Shown: one piece after another, positions 51,712 to 61,679 of the stretch
How positions within the stretch are numbered: the stretch's first letter is position 1
How the letters are laid out: each line of letters begins with the position of its first letter
DNA from: Paenibacillus illinoisensis NBRC 15959
GTDB taxonomy: Bacteria; Bacillota; Bacilli; Paenibacillales; Paenibacillaceae
Direction of reading: 5' to 3'
Assembly (NCBI RefSeq): GCF_004000925.1
Contig: NZ_BIME01000009.1
Coordinates: 186,001-250,000 of the forward strand
DNA length: 64,000 nucleotides
Made by a program: the position numbers and the translations under genes
The notes under the pieces: model-generated
Told to the model about the DNA's origin: nothing
Databases searched by the model: none
Seen by the model: the letters and a program-made list of their open reading frames with translations, nothing else

Positions 51712-54288
51712 TTATCGTCCTGCCCGTCCAGTTACAGGCACCTCGCGTGTTCCAGCTTCCATGGATCCTGAACACAGGGGGCATGGCGGCGGTCCGGCTG
51801 CTGCCCGTTTAGCTGCTTTTGCAGAAGGTACGGCGGGTTTCTGACGAAGCCATGCCTTACAGGTAGATGAACTGCATTTCCAGATCGCTACCGTCTCTGT
51901 GCGTTCAGAACGTCCTGAGGACGATGATCCTGAACCGGATGAAGCTGGGGCAATCTGACTTCCCTGATGAATACCTGTCGTGCTGAACGCCTTATGATTG
52001 CGAATTTGTCCACTGCCACGACGTTCACTGAGGCGATCCTCGTCACGTTCGTTGTGCACGTCATGGTCACGATCACTATAACTGATTGCACGACGATGTA
52101 CCACATCCCGGCCCTCGGAACGAGTACCAGAGCGGGCAGATTGTCCATTGCCTTTGCCATATGAAGCTGAATGGCCTGTTCGGCTATCGTCGCGTTCTTT
52201 GCGTTTGTCTGGTACCTCCAGCCCGAAGGCTTCGAGCAAAAAGCGGGATACGTCTGCCGGTTTCCCGTGATGACTGGCCGGAGAAGTGACGTATAAGTAC
52301 TTTTTCGCCCTTGTAATCGCTACATAAGCGAGCCGTCGTTCTTCTTCCAGAGCCATATCCAGCTCCGTATCGGTCTGTTGAACTGCAAGAGCTGCCTTTT
52401 GATCTTCAGGGATATCCTGCCGCAGGGCTGTACTGTGAGGTACAATGCCCTCGCTGGCACCGATCCAGTATACGCATGGGAATTCAAGTCCCTTGGCCCG
52501 GTGTATGGTCATCAGCTGCACTGCATCGCTGTCTTGGGAGCGGCGCAGTGATTCCATTTCACGGTGTCTGCGGGAGAGCTCGTCGGCAAACGCTATAAAC
52601 TCTTCTACCGTTTCGAACTTTTTGGCTGCAGCTTCGAATTCGTCCAGTGTCTCCAGCATCGTTTCCTTGTAGTGGGTGAAGATGCTGGGATCGCCGCTTT
52701 CCATATATTTGTCGTAAAACTGGCGACGCATTTCCTGGATGGCGATGACCGGTTTCATTTTGTGCAGCGACTTGATCAGCTTGATGCGTTCCTTGACCTG
52801 TTCCTGCTGGAAGGGCTTGAGCTTGTCCCATTTGGCCAGATGGATCAGCGGATACTTTTTGGCTTGCTGCTGTTCGCTGCGCTGAATCCACTCGAGCCCG
52901 GCATCACGGGATACGTACAGTGGTCCAAGTGCACTTGGGAGAGCATCTACAGCGCGTGGATTGAGGGAAAGGCGCATATGATCCATCAGGGGCCTGATGA
53001 GGGACTGGTCGTAGAATACCGGGGAAGCCCCATGCTGAACAAACGGCACATCTTTCAATACCAGCTGCTCAAATACGGCCCGGCTGCTGCTGGCTGTTCG
53101 GTGCAGGATCGCAATATCTCGATAGGTGTGCATCCCTTCCTCAACCTGCTGACAGATCTGGTTCACCACCCAGGCTGCTTCCTCCTCTGCGTTCGAAGGC
53201 GTGGCGAAGCGTGGTGCGTCTCCGCGGTGACCGGCTGCACGCAGCCGCTTATCCCGTCTTCGCTTGTTGCGGGCCACCAGTTCACTGCCAAGTCCGAGGA
53301 TGCGTGCATCACTGCGGTAATTAATATCCAGCGTCACGATGCGTGCCCCGGGGTAAACTTTATCGAATTCAAGAATAGATTCCTGGCGCGCTCCATTGAA
53401 CGTATAGATCGTCTGGTCGTCGTCACCCACAACCATCAGGTTGCGATGGGCCGAAGCGAGCTTTTGCACAATTTCATATTGCAGTTTATTCGTATCCTGG
53501 AACTCATCGACCATGATGTACTGAAAACGCTGCTGAAGCGGCTTCAGCACGGCGGGATCACGAAGCAGGGCAGCAGCCCGCAGCAAGATATCGTCAAAAT
53601 CCATCTTGTTACGCTCTCGTTTCCAGTTCTCGTAACCGAGGAGGACCCGTTTGGCATCACGTTCTTCCTGCGATTTATCAGGAAGGTCGGTCGTTTCGGA
53701 GCCCTGCATCTTCCATGCAGACAGCATGGACAGCAGACTTTCGGGTTGGAAGGCCTCACTCATGCCGTACTGCCGCAGAAGCATTTTGATAACGGTATGC
53801 TGGGCACGTGGTTCCCCAAAAATTTCTTCCTGCACGCCGTAATGACGCAGCAGTGTCAGGGCGAAGGAATGGAACGTGCGAGCCTGTACCGCTCGTGCGG
53901 CTGCAGGACGAATACCTGGCAGTGATGCGATCCGGTCTTTCATCTCGGCAGCGGCCTTGTTGGTAAATGTCACGAGCAGGATACTGCCTGCATGAACGCC
54001 GCTGACTTCCATGAGATAACCGGCTCTGGCTGCCAGTACGGTCGTTTTGCCGCACCCGGCTCCGGCGAGAGTCAGCAGGGGACCTTTGCCGTGACGGACG
54101 GCTGATATTTGTGGCCCGTTCAGACGGATGCCTGCCTCTTCCAGTGAGCGGAAATAAGGCGCATCCTGATGATCATCGCCCACGAGCTGCCGACTGGTCT
54201 CCAGTGGAGCAGACGGGGACTGGGGCAGGGATGCCGCCGGAGTGACACCGAGCGGACGGGCGTAGAACGTTGAGTTCGGACTTAACAT
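51712..54288 (-). CDS. UvrD/PcrA-like superfamily I DNA helicase with C-terminal cysteine pairs
   Basis: This 858-residue 3'-5' helicase has Walker A GAGCGKTT (~77-84), motif II VDEFQDTN, motif III GDDDQTIYTFNGA, motif IV NYRSD, motif V TIHRAKGLEFP and motif VI VAITRAKKYLYV. The family unwinds DNA in repair and replication restart. The last ~170 residues are a disordered Arg/Ser/Gly-rich tail with CSSSTC and CPLC cysteine pairs near the end, consistent with a zinc ribbon. ATG 54288 has GAGGTGG 7 nt upstream. A housekeeping PcrA may exist elsewhere. Confidence 0.93.
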   Translation of the reverse strand: MLSPNSTFYARPLGVTPAASLPQSPSAPLETSRQLVGDDHQDAPYFRSLEEAGIRLNGPQISAVRHGKGPLLTLAGAGCGKTTVLAARAGYLMEVSGVHAGSILLVTFTNKAAAEMKDRIASLPGIRPAAARAVQARTFHSFALTLLRHYGVQEEIFGEPRAQHTVIKMLLRQYGMSEAFQPESLLSMLSAWKMQGSETTDLPDKSQEERDAKRVLLGYENWKRERNKMDFDDILLRAAALLRDPAVLKPLQQRFQYIMVDEFQDTNKLQYEIVQKLASAHRNLMVVGDDDQTIYTFNGARQESILEFDKVYPGARIVTLDINYRSDARILGLGSELVARNKRRRDKRLRAAGHRGDAPRFATPSNAEEEAAWVVNQICQQVEEGMHTYRDIAILHRTASSSRAVFEQLVLKDVPFVQHGASPVFYDQSLIRPLMDHMRLSLNPRAVDALPSALGPLYVSRDAGLEWIQRSEQQQAKKYPLIHLAKWDKLKPFQQEQVKERIKLIKSLHKMKPVIAIQEMRRQFYDKYMESGDPSIFTHYKETMLETLDEFEAAAKKFETVEEFIAFADELSRRHREMESLRRSQDSDAVQLMTIHRAKGLEFPCVYWIGASEGIVPHSTALRQDIPEDQKAALAVQQTDTELDMALEEERRLAYVAITRAKKYLYVTSPASHHGKPADVSRFLLEAFGLEVPDKRKERDDSRTGHSASYGKGNGQSARSGTRSEGRDVVHRRAISYSDRDHDVHNERDEDRLSERRGSGQIRNHKAFSTTGIHQGSQIAPASSGSGSSSSGRSERTETVAIWKCSSSTCKAWLRQKPAVPSAKAAKRAAAGPPPCPLCSGSMEAGTREVPVTGRAGR

Positions 54289-54518
54289 GTTTCATCCACC
54301 TCTGTATGCATTCAGGGATAGGACTATCCCGCTTAAAAGTAAACCATTTGCCCTTTTCACAATCACAATGTAAATTGGTATGATAGAGTTAGTCGCCTAC
54401 ATCGGCGGTTATGTCGGGCCAAAGCTTCATTATACCCGAACGTATGGTCCTGACGAAAGCCCCCGAATTCATCCAACATCGGCAGAAAACGGGCACTCAC
54501 GCGCGTATGCGCAACTTT

Positions 54519-54547
54519 TTGGCATGATATCGTATAAGTTATATACT
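54519..54547 (+). promoter_or_regulatory. Sigma-A promoter of the zinc-ribbon gene
   Basis: TTGGCA (54519-54524), 17 nt, TATACT (54542-54547). A 9-bp hairpin GTTGAACCC/GGGTTCAAC (54579-54599) lies in the resulting 5' leader, before the ribosome site. The rest of the 338-nt gap (54289-54626) shows nothing else. Confidence 0.65.
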
Positions 54548-54626
54548 ATGAAAATTAAAAATTAAAGAACAAATTGCAGTTGAACCCGAAGGGTTCAACG
54601 TCTGACGGGACAGAGGAGGAGATGTC

Positions 54627-55421
54627 ATGAAATTGCTTCAACGAATCAAGAACGGAGCGAACAAAGCAACGGAGCGTGCGCAGCATGCTGTTGAGATTGG
54701 GAAAATAAACAATCAAATCGTGGGCTTGCAGCAGGAACAGGAAGTCCATTTTACAGATATGGGTCGCATCTTCTATGAGGGTTACCGTGCACAGGATATG
54801 ACGCGCGCCGAAAAGGAAATGGTTGATCTGTCACACCTATGCGATGAACTGCAGGATGAGATTGATGGTTTGCGCAGCAAAATTGCCGAACTCAAAAATG
54901 AGCGGTTGTGCGAATGCGGGCACGTTGCTTCACTGGATGCGAACTTCTGTCCGAAATGCGGACGTAAACTGGGTGAATTCAAGTCTGCAGCATCAACTGC
55001 AGGTCCGGCATCTGTGCGACAAGAAGCGGCAGTGGCTCAAAGTGCGGAACGCCCTTTCTATGAGGAAACGACAACAATTCAAGATGAAGTGGATGAAACT
55101 GAACCTTATCATACGGTAATTCCGTCCATCGCAGATCTGGAGACCGAATCCGAATATAACAGTACCGAATTCACGCAGGAGGAGAAGGAGGCGTTTGATG
55201 CAGAATGGGAACGCCGCCGGGAAGAAGAGATGCTGCGTGAACGGGAAAGGCAGCAGGAACTCGATGAACGTATCCGTTACTGGAAAGAGAATAATCCGAT
55301 CGTAAACACGGTTGACGTACAGACTGAAGTACCACGGGAGATGGTGAAATGCCAGATTTGTGCATCCGAGCTGCCCAAAGGCTCCAAATGGTGCCCGCGC
55401 TGTGGTGCGGAACAGATCTGA
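54627..55421 (+). CDS. Coiled-coil protein with two zinc ribbons
   Basis: In this 264-residue protein, residues ~25-95 form a helical coiled-coil (INNQIVGLQQEQEVHFTDMG split). A first zinc ribbon follows at ~91-112 (CECG...CPKCG). A Glu-rich helical middle (~130-225) leads to a second zinc ribbon at the C-terminus (CQIC...CPRCG, ~244-262). No catalytic domain is seen. Such zinc-ribbon proteins are usually scaffolds or membrane-stress adaptors. AGGAGGAG precedes ATG. It may be co-transcribed with the TrmB gene 68 nt downstream. Confidence 0.82.
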   Translation: MKLLQRIKNGANKATERAQHAVEIGKINNQIVGLQQEQEVHFTDMGRIFYEGYRAQDMTRAEKEMVDLSHLCDELQDEIDGLRSKIAELKNERLCECGHVASLDANFCPKCGRKLGEFKSAASTAGPASVRQEAAVAQSAERPFYEETTTIQDEVDETEPYHTVIPSIADLETESEYNSTEFTQEEKEAFDAEWERRREEEMLRERERQQELDERIRYWKENNPIVNTVDVQTEVPREMVKCQICASELPKGSKWCPRCGAEQI

Positions 55422-55488
55422 TGCAGTAGGACCACTGCCGCAGTAAGGTAGGGCAGTGTGGTTGCTGACAGCATGGGGGGACGGGAAT

Positions 55489-56292
55489 ATGGACCAACTG
55501 CTGCATCATCTGAATCATCTTGGGTTTACCGAGATGGAATCCAAAATTATGGTGGAACTCGCGCGCCAAGGTTCAGCCTCCGGCTATGAGGTTGCGAAGC
55601 GCCTGGGCGTGTCCCGTTCCAATGTGTATTCCACCTTGCAGCGGCTCTCTCAGCGCGGATTTCTGCGCTGCAGTGCCGGAGAACCTGCGAAGTACAGTGT
55701 GCTGAAGCCCGAGGAGATGACTCAAATGATCTCCGGGCAGATGCGTGCTTCTCTTGATTATGTACAGAGCAGCATGCCACAGCATGAACCTGAGAAACCG
55801 GTCTTTTACAATATCGAAGGGGACAAAAACGTATTCGATAACCTTAGCCGAGAACTGGCCGAGGCCAAGCATGAGATTGTCGTGGACATTTGGCGTGAGG
55901 AAGCCGAATTGCTGCATGATCTCCTGAAAAAGGCAGAGGATCGGGGTGTTAGGCTGTTATGGTCATGTGATGGTGGCGAGGGGATCTTGGATCAGCCTGC
56001 ACCGTGGCCTGGGCATCCTCTGTACGGTAAAGGAAACGGGAGAAAGTTCTCTATTGTCGTTGATCGGCGCTGGTGCATGCTGGGGATGCGTGGGGAATCC
56101 TGTGCAACTCAAGCTGTTGTAACAGAACATCCCGTCATGACAGGATTGCTGCTCAATCATTTTGCACAGGAATTGGTACTATACGAGCTGGAACAGGATA
56201 TGGGTGAGGAGCTGGAGTCCCGCTATGGACGCCGTTTTGAACAGCTGTCCGCACGTTATTGGTCTGTTCCTGCGGCAGGAGATCAGGGCTGA
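55489..56292 (+). CDS. TrmB family transcriptional regulator
   Basis: This 267-residue regulator has an N-terminal winged helix (~1-80, LGFTEMESKIMVELARQG, YEVAKRLGVSRSNVYSTLQRL split by the recognition helix). A C-terminal TrmB/PLD-like ligand domain follows (~100-240, VVDIWREEAELLHDLLKKAEDRGVR split), which in archaea and bacilli senses sugars. The start at 55489 has GGGGGGACGGGA upstream; the earlier GTG at 55456 is less likely. The target genes are not evident. Confidence 0.88.
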   Translation: MDQLLHHLNHLGFTEMESKIMVELARQGSASGYEVAKRLGVSRSNVYSTLQRLSQRGFLRCSAGEPAKYSVLKPEEMTQMISGQMRASLDYVQSSMPQHEPEKPVFYNIEGDKNVFDNLSRELAEAKHEIVVDIWREEAELLHDLLKKAEDRGVRLLWSCDGGEGILDQPAPWPGHPLYGKGNGRKFSIVVDRRWCMLGMRGESCATQAVVTEHPVMTGLLLNHFAQELVLYELEQDMGEELESRYGRRFEQLSARYWSVPAAGDQG

Positions 56293-56366
56293 GCATAGGA
56301 TGCTGAGGATCTCACCTGGTTCGCTGGAACAGAGCAAATATCCGGATAATCGAAGACTATAACAGA

Positions 56367-56395
56367 GCAGGCGCTGCCATGAAGGCAGACGCCTG
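56367..56395 (+). terminator. Terminator after the TrmB gene
   Basis: GCAGGCG-CTGCC/GGCAG-A-CGCCTG stem, then TTTTG. Confidence 0.65.
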
Positions 56396-56532
56396 TTTTG
56401 TGTTTTGAAGTAAATCAGTGATGTTCATCACGGCACCGCTGTCCTGTTGAGTTAGAGTTAAGGTATGAAGTCATACCAATTTTGAGAAACTGGAGTTATA
56501 AGTACAAGACTCGATTTTGAGTAAATGATGAA

Positions 56533-57192
56533 TCAGCCTTTGGGCACGTCATATAGAGCTTCGAGTACACCAATATAATACTCTGTCCCATGGGGCACGA
56601 ACTCCGAAGCATGGATTGTGCGAGTATGACGTTCCGGAGCGGGAGACGAAGAATCCAGGGTAGAAGTCTGTTCCGCATGTACTCCAGTGGCCTGAATCGT
56701 ATCCGTTTCCCCACGAAACAAGGCGAGCAGATCATGCAGTGGTGCTTCATATAGGCTGTGCACTTCACTGGCCTGCAGGGTGTAAGCCTCGAGTGGCTGG
56801 TTGAGACATAGGCCGTATACCGAGCTGAATTCCCGGTCCATAAATGGTACACCTCGAACCTCGCCTTGCAGCTGCTGCTTGGCAGTGAGCAGGTAAGACA
56901 GGGATTCAAAAGGAGCAAGTACGCCCAGTTCTTCCTCCAGTTCACGACTTGCCTCCTCAAGCTGCTCACCCGCAGTGAGATGTCCCGCTGCTGTAATGTC
57001 GTAACAACCCGGGAAGGTATCCTTGATATCACGGCGACGCTGAAAAAGAACCATACGCTGATGACTATCGTCACGCACGATCCAGCAGTGGAATGATCGG
57101 TGCCAATATCCTTTGGCATGCACCACACTGCGAAGCTCTGTGCCAATCCAATTTTGCTGATCATCATAAATGTCGAAACGTTCTGGGGTCAT
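56533..57192 (-). CDS. NUDIX hydrolase
   Basis: In this 219-residue protein the Nudix box is intact: GHLTAGEQLEEASRELEEEL with following GV (G-x5-E-x7-REUxEExGU). WIVRDDSHQRMVLFQRR and FPGCYDI precede it, as in the IPP-isomerase-like/YfcD branch. It hydrolyses a nucleoside diphosphate derivative; substrate unknown. The start at 57192 (MTPERFD) has AAGGAG 9 nt upstream. Confidence 0.9.
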   Translation of the reverse strand: MTPERFDIYDDQQNWIGTELRSVVHAKGYWHRSFHCWIVRDDSHQRMVLFQRRRDIKDTFPGCYDITAAGHLTAGEQLEEASRELEEELGVLAPFESLSYLLTAKQQLQGEVRGVPFMDREFSSVYGLCLNQPLEAYTLQASEVHSLYEAPLHDLLALFRGETDTIQATGVHAEQTSTLDSSSPAPERHTRTIHASEFVPHGTEYYIGVLEALYDVPKG

Positions 57193-57272
57193 GATACGTA
57201 TCTCCTTATATAGCAAGTTTTAAAGTTCAAAATTTCACAAAGTATTTTTTTAAATGAAAGGGGAACGAACGT

Positions 57273-57575
57273 ATGGAATGCATTGTACACTTTCAGGTTA
57301 TCTATCCGCAACCACAGGAACGTAAAAGTCTAAGAGGACTTATTTTTGTCGGGCAAGGTCAGGAACCGGCCAACAACCAGCTGACGACCATGTTTAAGGA
57401 TATGGGATTCAATGTACGTCTCGAAGATGAAGCGCAATTGCTGTTTAAACCAGTTGATGCTTCGGCAAACTTTGAATATATTCGGGTAACCGAACTCGAT
57501 ACCGGGGAAGAAGTATACAAGGAAGATAAGGATCTGAAGTCGATTCTGGAGCATCTGCTGCCGCGCCGATTCTAG
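57273..57575 (+). CDS. Hypothetical protein, 100 residues
   Basis: No family was recognised. It is a small soluble mixed alpha/beta protein (IVHFQVIYPQPQER, DMGFNVRLEDEAQLLFKP, FEYIRVTELDTGEEVYKEDK). AAAGGGG lies upstream of ATG and the codon use is like its neighbours, so it is probably real. It is divergent from the NUDIX gene and convergent with mscL. Confidence 0.7.
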   Translation: MECIVHFQVIYPQPQERKSLRGLIFVGQGQEPANNQLTTMFKDMGFNVRLEDEAQLLFKPVDASANFEYIRVTELDTGEEVYKEDKDLKSILEHLLPRRF

Positions 57576-57637
57576 TCCATAAGGAATGTAATAAGAGAGT
57601 ATAGGTTTCAGCAGCTTTCATTGCTCATGGTTATCAT

Positions 57638-57677
57638 GAAAAAAAGGCCCCACCTCCATCCAGGGTGAGACCTTTCA
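57638..57677 (-). terminator. Terminator after mscL
   Basis: On the minus strand AAGGTCTCACC/GGTGGGGCCTT, then TTTTT. Confidence 0.75.
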
Positions 57678-57729
57678 TGTCGAGCGATTTCCTTACATAA
57701 AAAGGGTGAAACAGGAGTTAAACTGTTGA

Positions 57730-58224
57730 CTAAGCGGGAGCGCCGCTGCCTTCCGCCTCCAGCTCTGAAGTACAGTGTGAACAGCGGGTAGCTGCAGCCG
57801 GTATTTCGGATAGACAGTACTTGCAGGCCTTGGTTGTTTTTTTCGGCTCGGGCTTTTTGTGCTCTTTGCTTTTAATATAATTGACGCCCTTGACGAGCAT
57901 GAAAATGCAAAATGCAACAATGAGGAAATCAATGAGTATGTTGATAAATTGACCGTAGGCGATGACTGTAGCGCCTGCCTCATTGGCTTGAGCCAATGTT
58001 GTGATTTCCTCCCCGCTGGCGGTTCTCATATCCCCATCCAGATTAATGATTTTCTGACTGAAATCAATGCCTCCAAGCAGCTTCCCGACAGGGGGCATGA
58101 TGATATCATTCACTAGGGACGTGACGATTTTACCAAAAGCAGCCCCGATGATGACACCGACTGCCAGGTCAATCACGTTGCCGCGTACGGCGAATTCCTT
58201 AAACTCCTTAAGTATGCCTTTCAT
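57730..58224 (-). CDS. mscL: Large-conductance mechanosensitive channel with zinc-ribbon-like tail
   Basis: MscL opens under membrane tension to release solutes during osmotic downshock. The protein shows [20 protein letters not shown] (N-terminal helix and TM1, ~8-40), NDIIMPPVG, and TM2 (~90-115, [20 protein letters not shown]). After the usual end (~125) a 40-residue tail follows with CKYC (134-137) and CSHC (148-151), a zinc-ribbon pattern. The total of 164 residues is longer than the typical ~130. A good ribosome site (AAGGAGATTG) precedes ATG. Confidence 0.92.
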   Translation of the reverse strand: MKGILKEFKEFAVRGNVIDLAVGVIIGAAFGKIVTSLVNDIIMPPVGKLLGGIDFSQKIINLDGDMRTASGEEITTLAQANEAGATVIAYGQFINILIDFLIVAFCIFMLVKGVNYIKSKEHKKPEPKKTTKACKYCLSEIPAAATRCSHCTSELEAEGSGAPA

Positions 58225-58484
58225 CTCTGCAATCTCCTTTAACCAATAAATTCATAGTGTAGGCCGCGCATCCGTTATCATATTGTACAAAAAAATCACG
58301 CTCCAATCACCCCCTGTCTACAGATTAAGACATGTTTTCACAATTTCCATGAAAATACTTCTTTATTTCACGCCGCCGATTCGGTATACTTCTAACATTG
58401 TCAGTTACGTTTACACTTTTATATTCAGGTTCGCGATCATATATTGTAACGAATCTTGGAGTCAAAAATGAATTAAATATGCCG

Positions 58485-58556
58485 TTACTCGTATATGTGC
58501 AGGAATAGGCCTGCATGTCTCTACCCGATCACCGGAATGATCGGACTACGGGAAAG
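58485..58556 (+). ncRNA. Purine (guanine/xanthine-class) riboswitch
   Basis: Three-way junction: P1 TACTCGTA with TACGGGAA, P2 GTGCAGG/CCTGCAT with loop GAATAGG, conserved TCTCTAC, P3 CGATCA/TGATCG with loop CCGGAA, and the core GGACTACGG. The specificity base is C (GACTA), meaning guanine-type recognition rather than adenine. It lies about 260 nt before xpt, with a terminator-like hairpin at 58692. Confidence 0.9.
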
Positions 58557-58689
58557 ATCTGCATGATCGCTATGGTTGGGCTACCATTTCAGATAATGAC
58601 TGAAGATGTAAGCCTATGGGGTTCCCCATATATGGATGTCCATTATATCCATGCGTATATGCAGTATTCGATACGGCTTGTCCTGATAA

Positions 58690-59406
<717 letters not shown>

Positions 59407-59407
59407 T

Positions 59408-60769
59408 ATGGCACGCGAGCGAATTTTCCAGCGGCACCGGCATCCTATCAAAACGTTCTCGCTTGGTCTGCAGCATGTCCTTGCGATGTACGCTGGTGCG
59501 GTAGTTGTACCACTTATCGTTAGTAATGCACTCGGCTTCACTCAGGAACAGCTGACGTATCTTATTGCGATTGACCTGCTTGCCTGTGGTGTAGCAACAC
59601 TCCTCCAAGTATGGGGGAATCGTTATTTTGGAGTTGGGCTACCAGTTATGCTCGGCTGTGCGTTCCAAGCGGTATCTCCAATGATCTTGATTGGTCTGAA
59701 CAGCGGTGTGTCTGCCATTTACGGGGCGGTCATTGCGTCAGGGATTTTTGTAGTGTTATTCTCGGGGCTGTTCGGCAAACTGATTCGCCTGTTTCCGCCG
59801 GTTGTGACAGGTTCAGTCGTGACCATTATTGGTCTGACACTGATTCCTGTAGCATTCAGAGATCTGGGAGGCGGTCAGGGATCGGAAGACTTTGGGAGCG
59901 GGACGAATCTATTACTCGGCTTCGGCGTATTGGTGTTTATTATTCTTATGACTCGTTTCACGAAAGGATTTATCCGTTCAATCGCCGTTCTGGTCGGTCT
60001 TCTTGCCGGTACGGTAGCAGCCGGGTTTATGGGCGAGGTTAATTTTGCCCCGATTCGTGAAGCAAGCTGGTTCCACGTGGTGAAGCCATTTTATTTTGGT
60101 ACGCCAACGTTTGAGATTGTTCCCATTCTGACGATGATCCTGGTGGCAATTGTGAGCGTTGCTGAATCGACAGGTGTGTTTATGGCTCTTGGCAAAATAT
60201 TGGATAAGGATCTGTCCTCCAAGGATTTGGCCCGGGGTTATCGAGCGGAAGGGCTCGCAATCGTACTTGGAGGGATTTTTAACTCGTTCCCATATACCAC
60301 CTATTCACAAAATGTAGGGCTTGTACAGATGACCCGTGTTAAAACTCGGGATGTCATCGTGGTAGCAGGCGGCTTGCTGGTCGTGATCGGATTCGTACCG
60401 AAAATTGCAGCACTTGCACAGCTTGTACCCGGTTCTGTATTGGGCGGAGCGATGGTTGCGCTGTTCGGGATGGTTGTTTCATCCGGTATTCGCATCATTG
60501 GCAGCCAGGTCGATCTGAATCGGCATGAGAACCTGTTTATTATCGCTTGTTCCGTAGGCATGGGCTTGGGTGTCACGGTTGTGCCTGAGCTGTTCGCGGG
60601 TGCACCGGACTGGGCACAAATTATGCTGGGTAACGGAATCATTGCCGGCAGCTTTACCGCCATCTTTATGAATTTGCTGTTTAATGGCCTCGGTACGAAG
60701 GCGACAGCTGCGAAAATGGCTGAGAAGCAGGCAGATGTGATTCTTGGAGAGACAGAGAAATTAGCATAA
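59408..60769 (+). CDS. pbuX: Xanthine permease
   Basis: This 453-residue NCS2/UapA-type permease has about twelve to fourteen membrane helices (GLQHVLAMYAGAVVVPLIV). The NCS2 signature region QNVGLVQMTRVKTRDVI and ESTGVFMALG are visible. It imports xanthine by proton symport for Xpt. The start at 59408 follows the xpt stop almost directly. The riboswitch and terminator upstream of xpt govern both genes. Confidence 0.95.
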   Translation: MARERIFQRHRHPIKTFSLGLQHVLAMYAGAVVVPLIVSNALGFTQEQLTYLIAIDLLACGVATLLQVWGNRYFGVGLPVMLGCAFQAVSPMILIGLNSGVSAIYGAVIASGIFVVLFSGLFGKLIRLFPPVVTGSVVTIIGLTLIPVAFRDLGGGQGSEDFGSGTNLLLGFGVLVFIILMTRFTKGFIRSIAVLVGLLAGTVAAGFMGEVNFAPIREASWFHVVKPFYFGTPTFEIVPILTMILVAIVSVAESTGVFMALGKILDKDLSSKDLARGYRAEGLAIVLGGIFNSFPYTTYSQNVGLVQMTRVKTRDVIVVAGGLLVVIGFVPKIAALAQLVPGSVLGGAMVALFGMVVSSGIRIIGSQVDLNRHENLFIIACSVGMGLGVTVVPELFAGAPDWAQIMLGNGIIAGSFTAIFMNLLFNGLGTKATAAKMAEKQADVILGETEKLA

Positions 60770-60782
60770 ATATGTAGATGTG

Positions 60783-60902
60783 GTTAGGTGGTATCCGGAA
60801 AGGATGCTATGTTAACTCACAAGATAAATAAGTTACGTGATGAATGAATGAAGTTAATGGCATGATTCATTCACGGAATAAATGATATACCACCTTAACA
60901 TC
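60783..60902. repeat. Long inverted-repeat element after pbuX
   Basis: Outer arms GTTAGGTGGTAT-C and GATAT-ACCACCTTAAC enclose ~90 nt that contains an inner repeat (TGAATGAAT/ATTCATTCA, 60843-60874). No gene frame is inside. Confidence 0.6.
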
Positions 60903-60942
60903 CGGATCGCTGCACGAGAGCAGTGATTCGGATGTTTTTGTT
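60899..60942 (+). terminator. Terminator downstream of pbuX
   Basis: ACATCCG-ATC-GCTGC / GCAG-GAT-CGGATGT stem, then TTTTTG. Confidence 0.8.
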
Positions 60943-60959
60943 TTATTTTAAGAATAAAT

Positions 60960-61298
60960 CTACAGATGTCTCATCTGTTTTTCAGCAAAATCCCCTACCC
61001 AAGGCAGTTTCAGCCATTTTCCCTGCAAGCTGGTGACGACCATGATAATCCATACGACGACTCCCAGCAGTGATAACAAGGATGCGACCAGAGGTCCGAA
61101 TAGAGGCAGAAATGCCGACAAAACATGGCCGATCATAATAATGCCAAAGACCGTGACGGATTGAAGAGCGTGAAACAGTACAAACCGGCTGCGTTTCTCC
61201 ACGGCCAGGAAGACGATTCCACCTACAAAGGTAAACAGATAACAGAGCATGCCGGCGATATTCTCATCCAGACCGCTTGAGGATTTCATGGGGGACAT
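60960..61298 (-). CDS. DUF4870 family small membrane protein
   Basis: This 112-residue protein has three predicted helices: LDENIAGMLCYLFTFVGGIVFLAV (split), FVLFHALQSVTVFGIIMIGHVLSAF and SLLGVVVWIIMVVTSLQGK. The conserved RFVLFHALQ signature is diagnostic for DUF4870/Tic20-like proteins. The role is unknown. The start at 61298 has AGGAGG 10 nt upstream. Confidence 0.85.
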   Translation of the reverse strand: MSPMKSSSGLDENIAGMLCYLFTFVGGIVFLAVEKRSRFVLFHALQSVTVFGIIMIGHVLSAFLPLFGPLVASLLSLLGVVVWIIMVVTSLQGKWLKLPWVGDFAEKQMRHL

Positions 61299-61679
61299 CC
61301 GGTCCAGCCTCCTTTGTCCTTTTTCTCTAAGGTATGAAGAAAGTGGACAGAACTGAACCGGGTTTAGCAACGAATGTTACCAGTAAACACAAGACAAGGA
61401 AACTTAGAGGTGGCGTAGGAAGTAAGATTCTAATTGAGGTAATGTGCATAGTTGCACATTGCAGTTTGATACTTTTTTCATATTCAAAATATTCCATAAT
61501 ATCCCGAATTATATAGTAGACTTACAAGCTACCCTAGACCTTTATGGGATTAGGCTGAATGAGTCTCATAACGGAATACTCAGGGGAGGAGGTTAACGTT
61601 CATAGGAGACAAGAGTAGGAAACTAGAGATGACAGCACCAAATGAACAAGATATTAGCCGTACATAGCGAAGCCGAGGA
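61299..61679. other. Gap between DUF4870 and M48-like genes
   Basis: No gene or clear hairpin stands out; a short GTGCATAGTTGCAC inverted repeat occurs near 61443. Promoters for the flanking genes presumably lie here, but none could be assigned. Confidence 0.3.

Noticed and set aside
54380-54565. 61-residue frame before the zinc-ribbon gene
   Set aside because: It spans the sigma-A promoter of the real gene and has no ribosome site.
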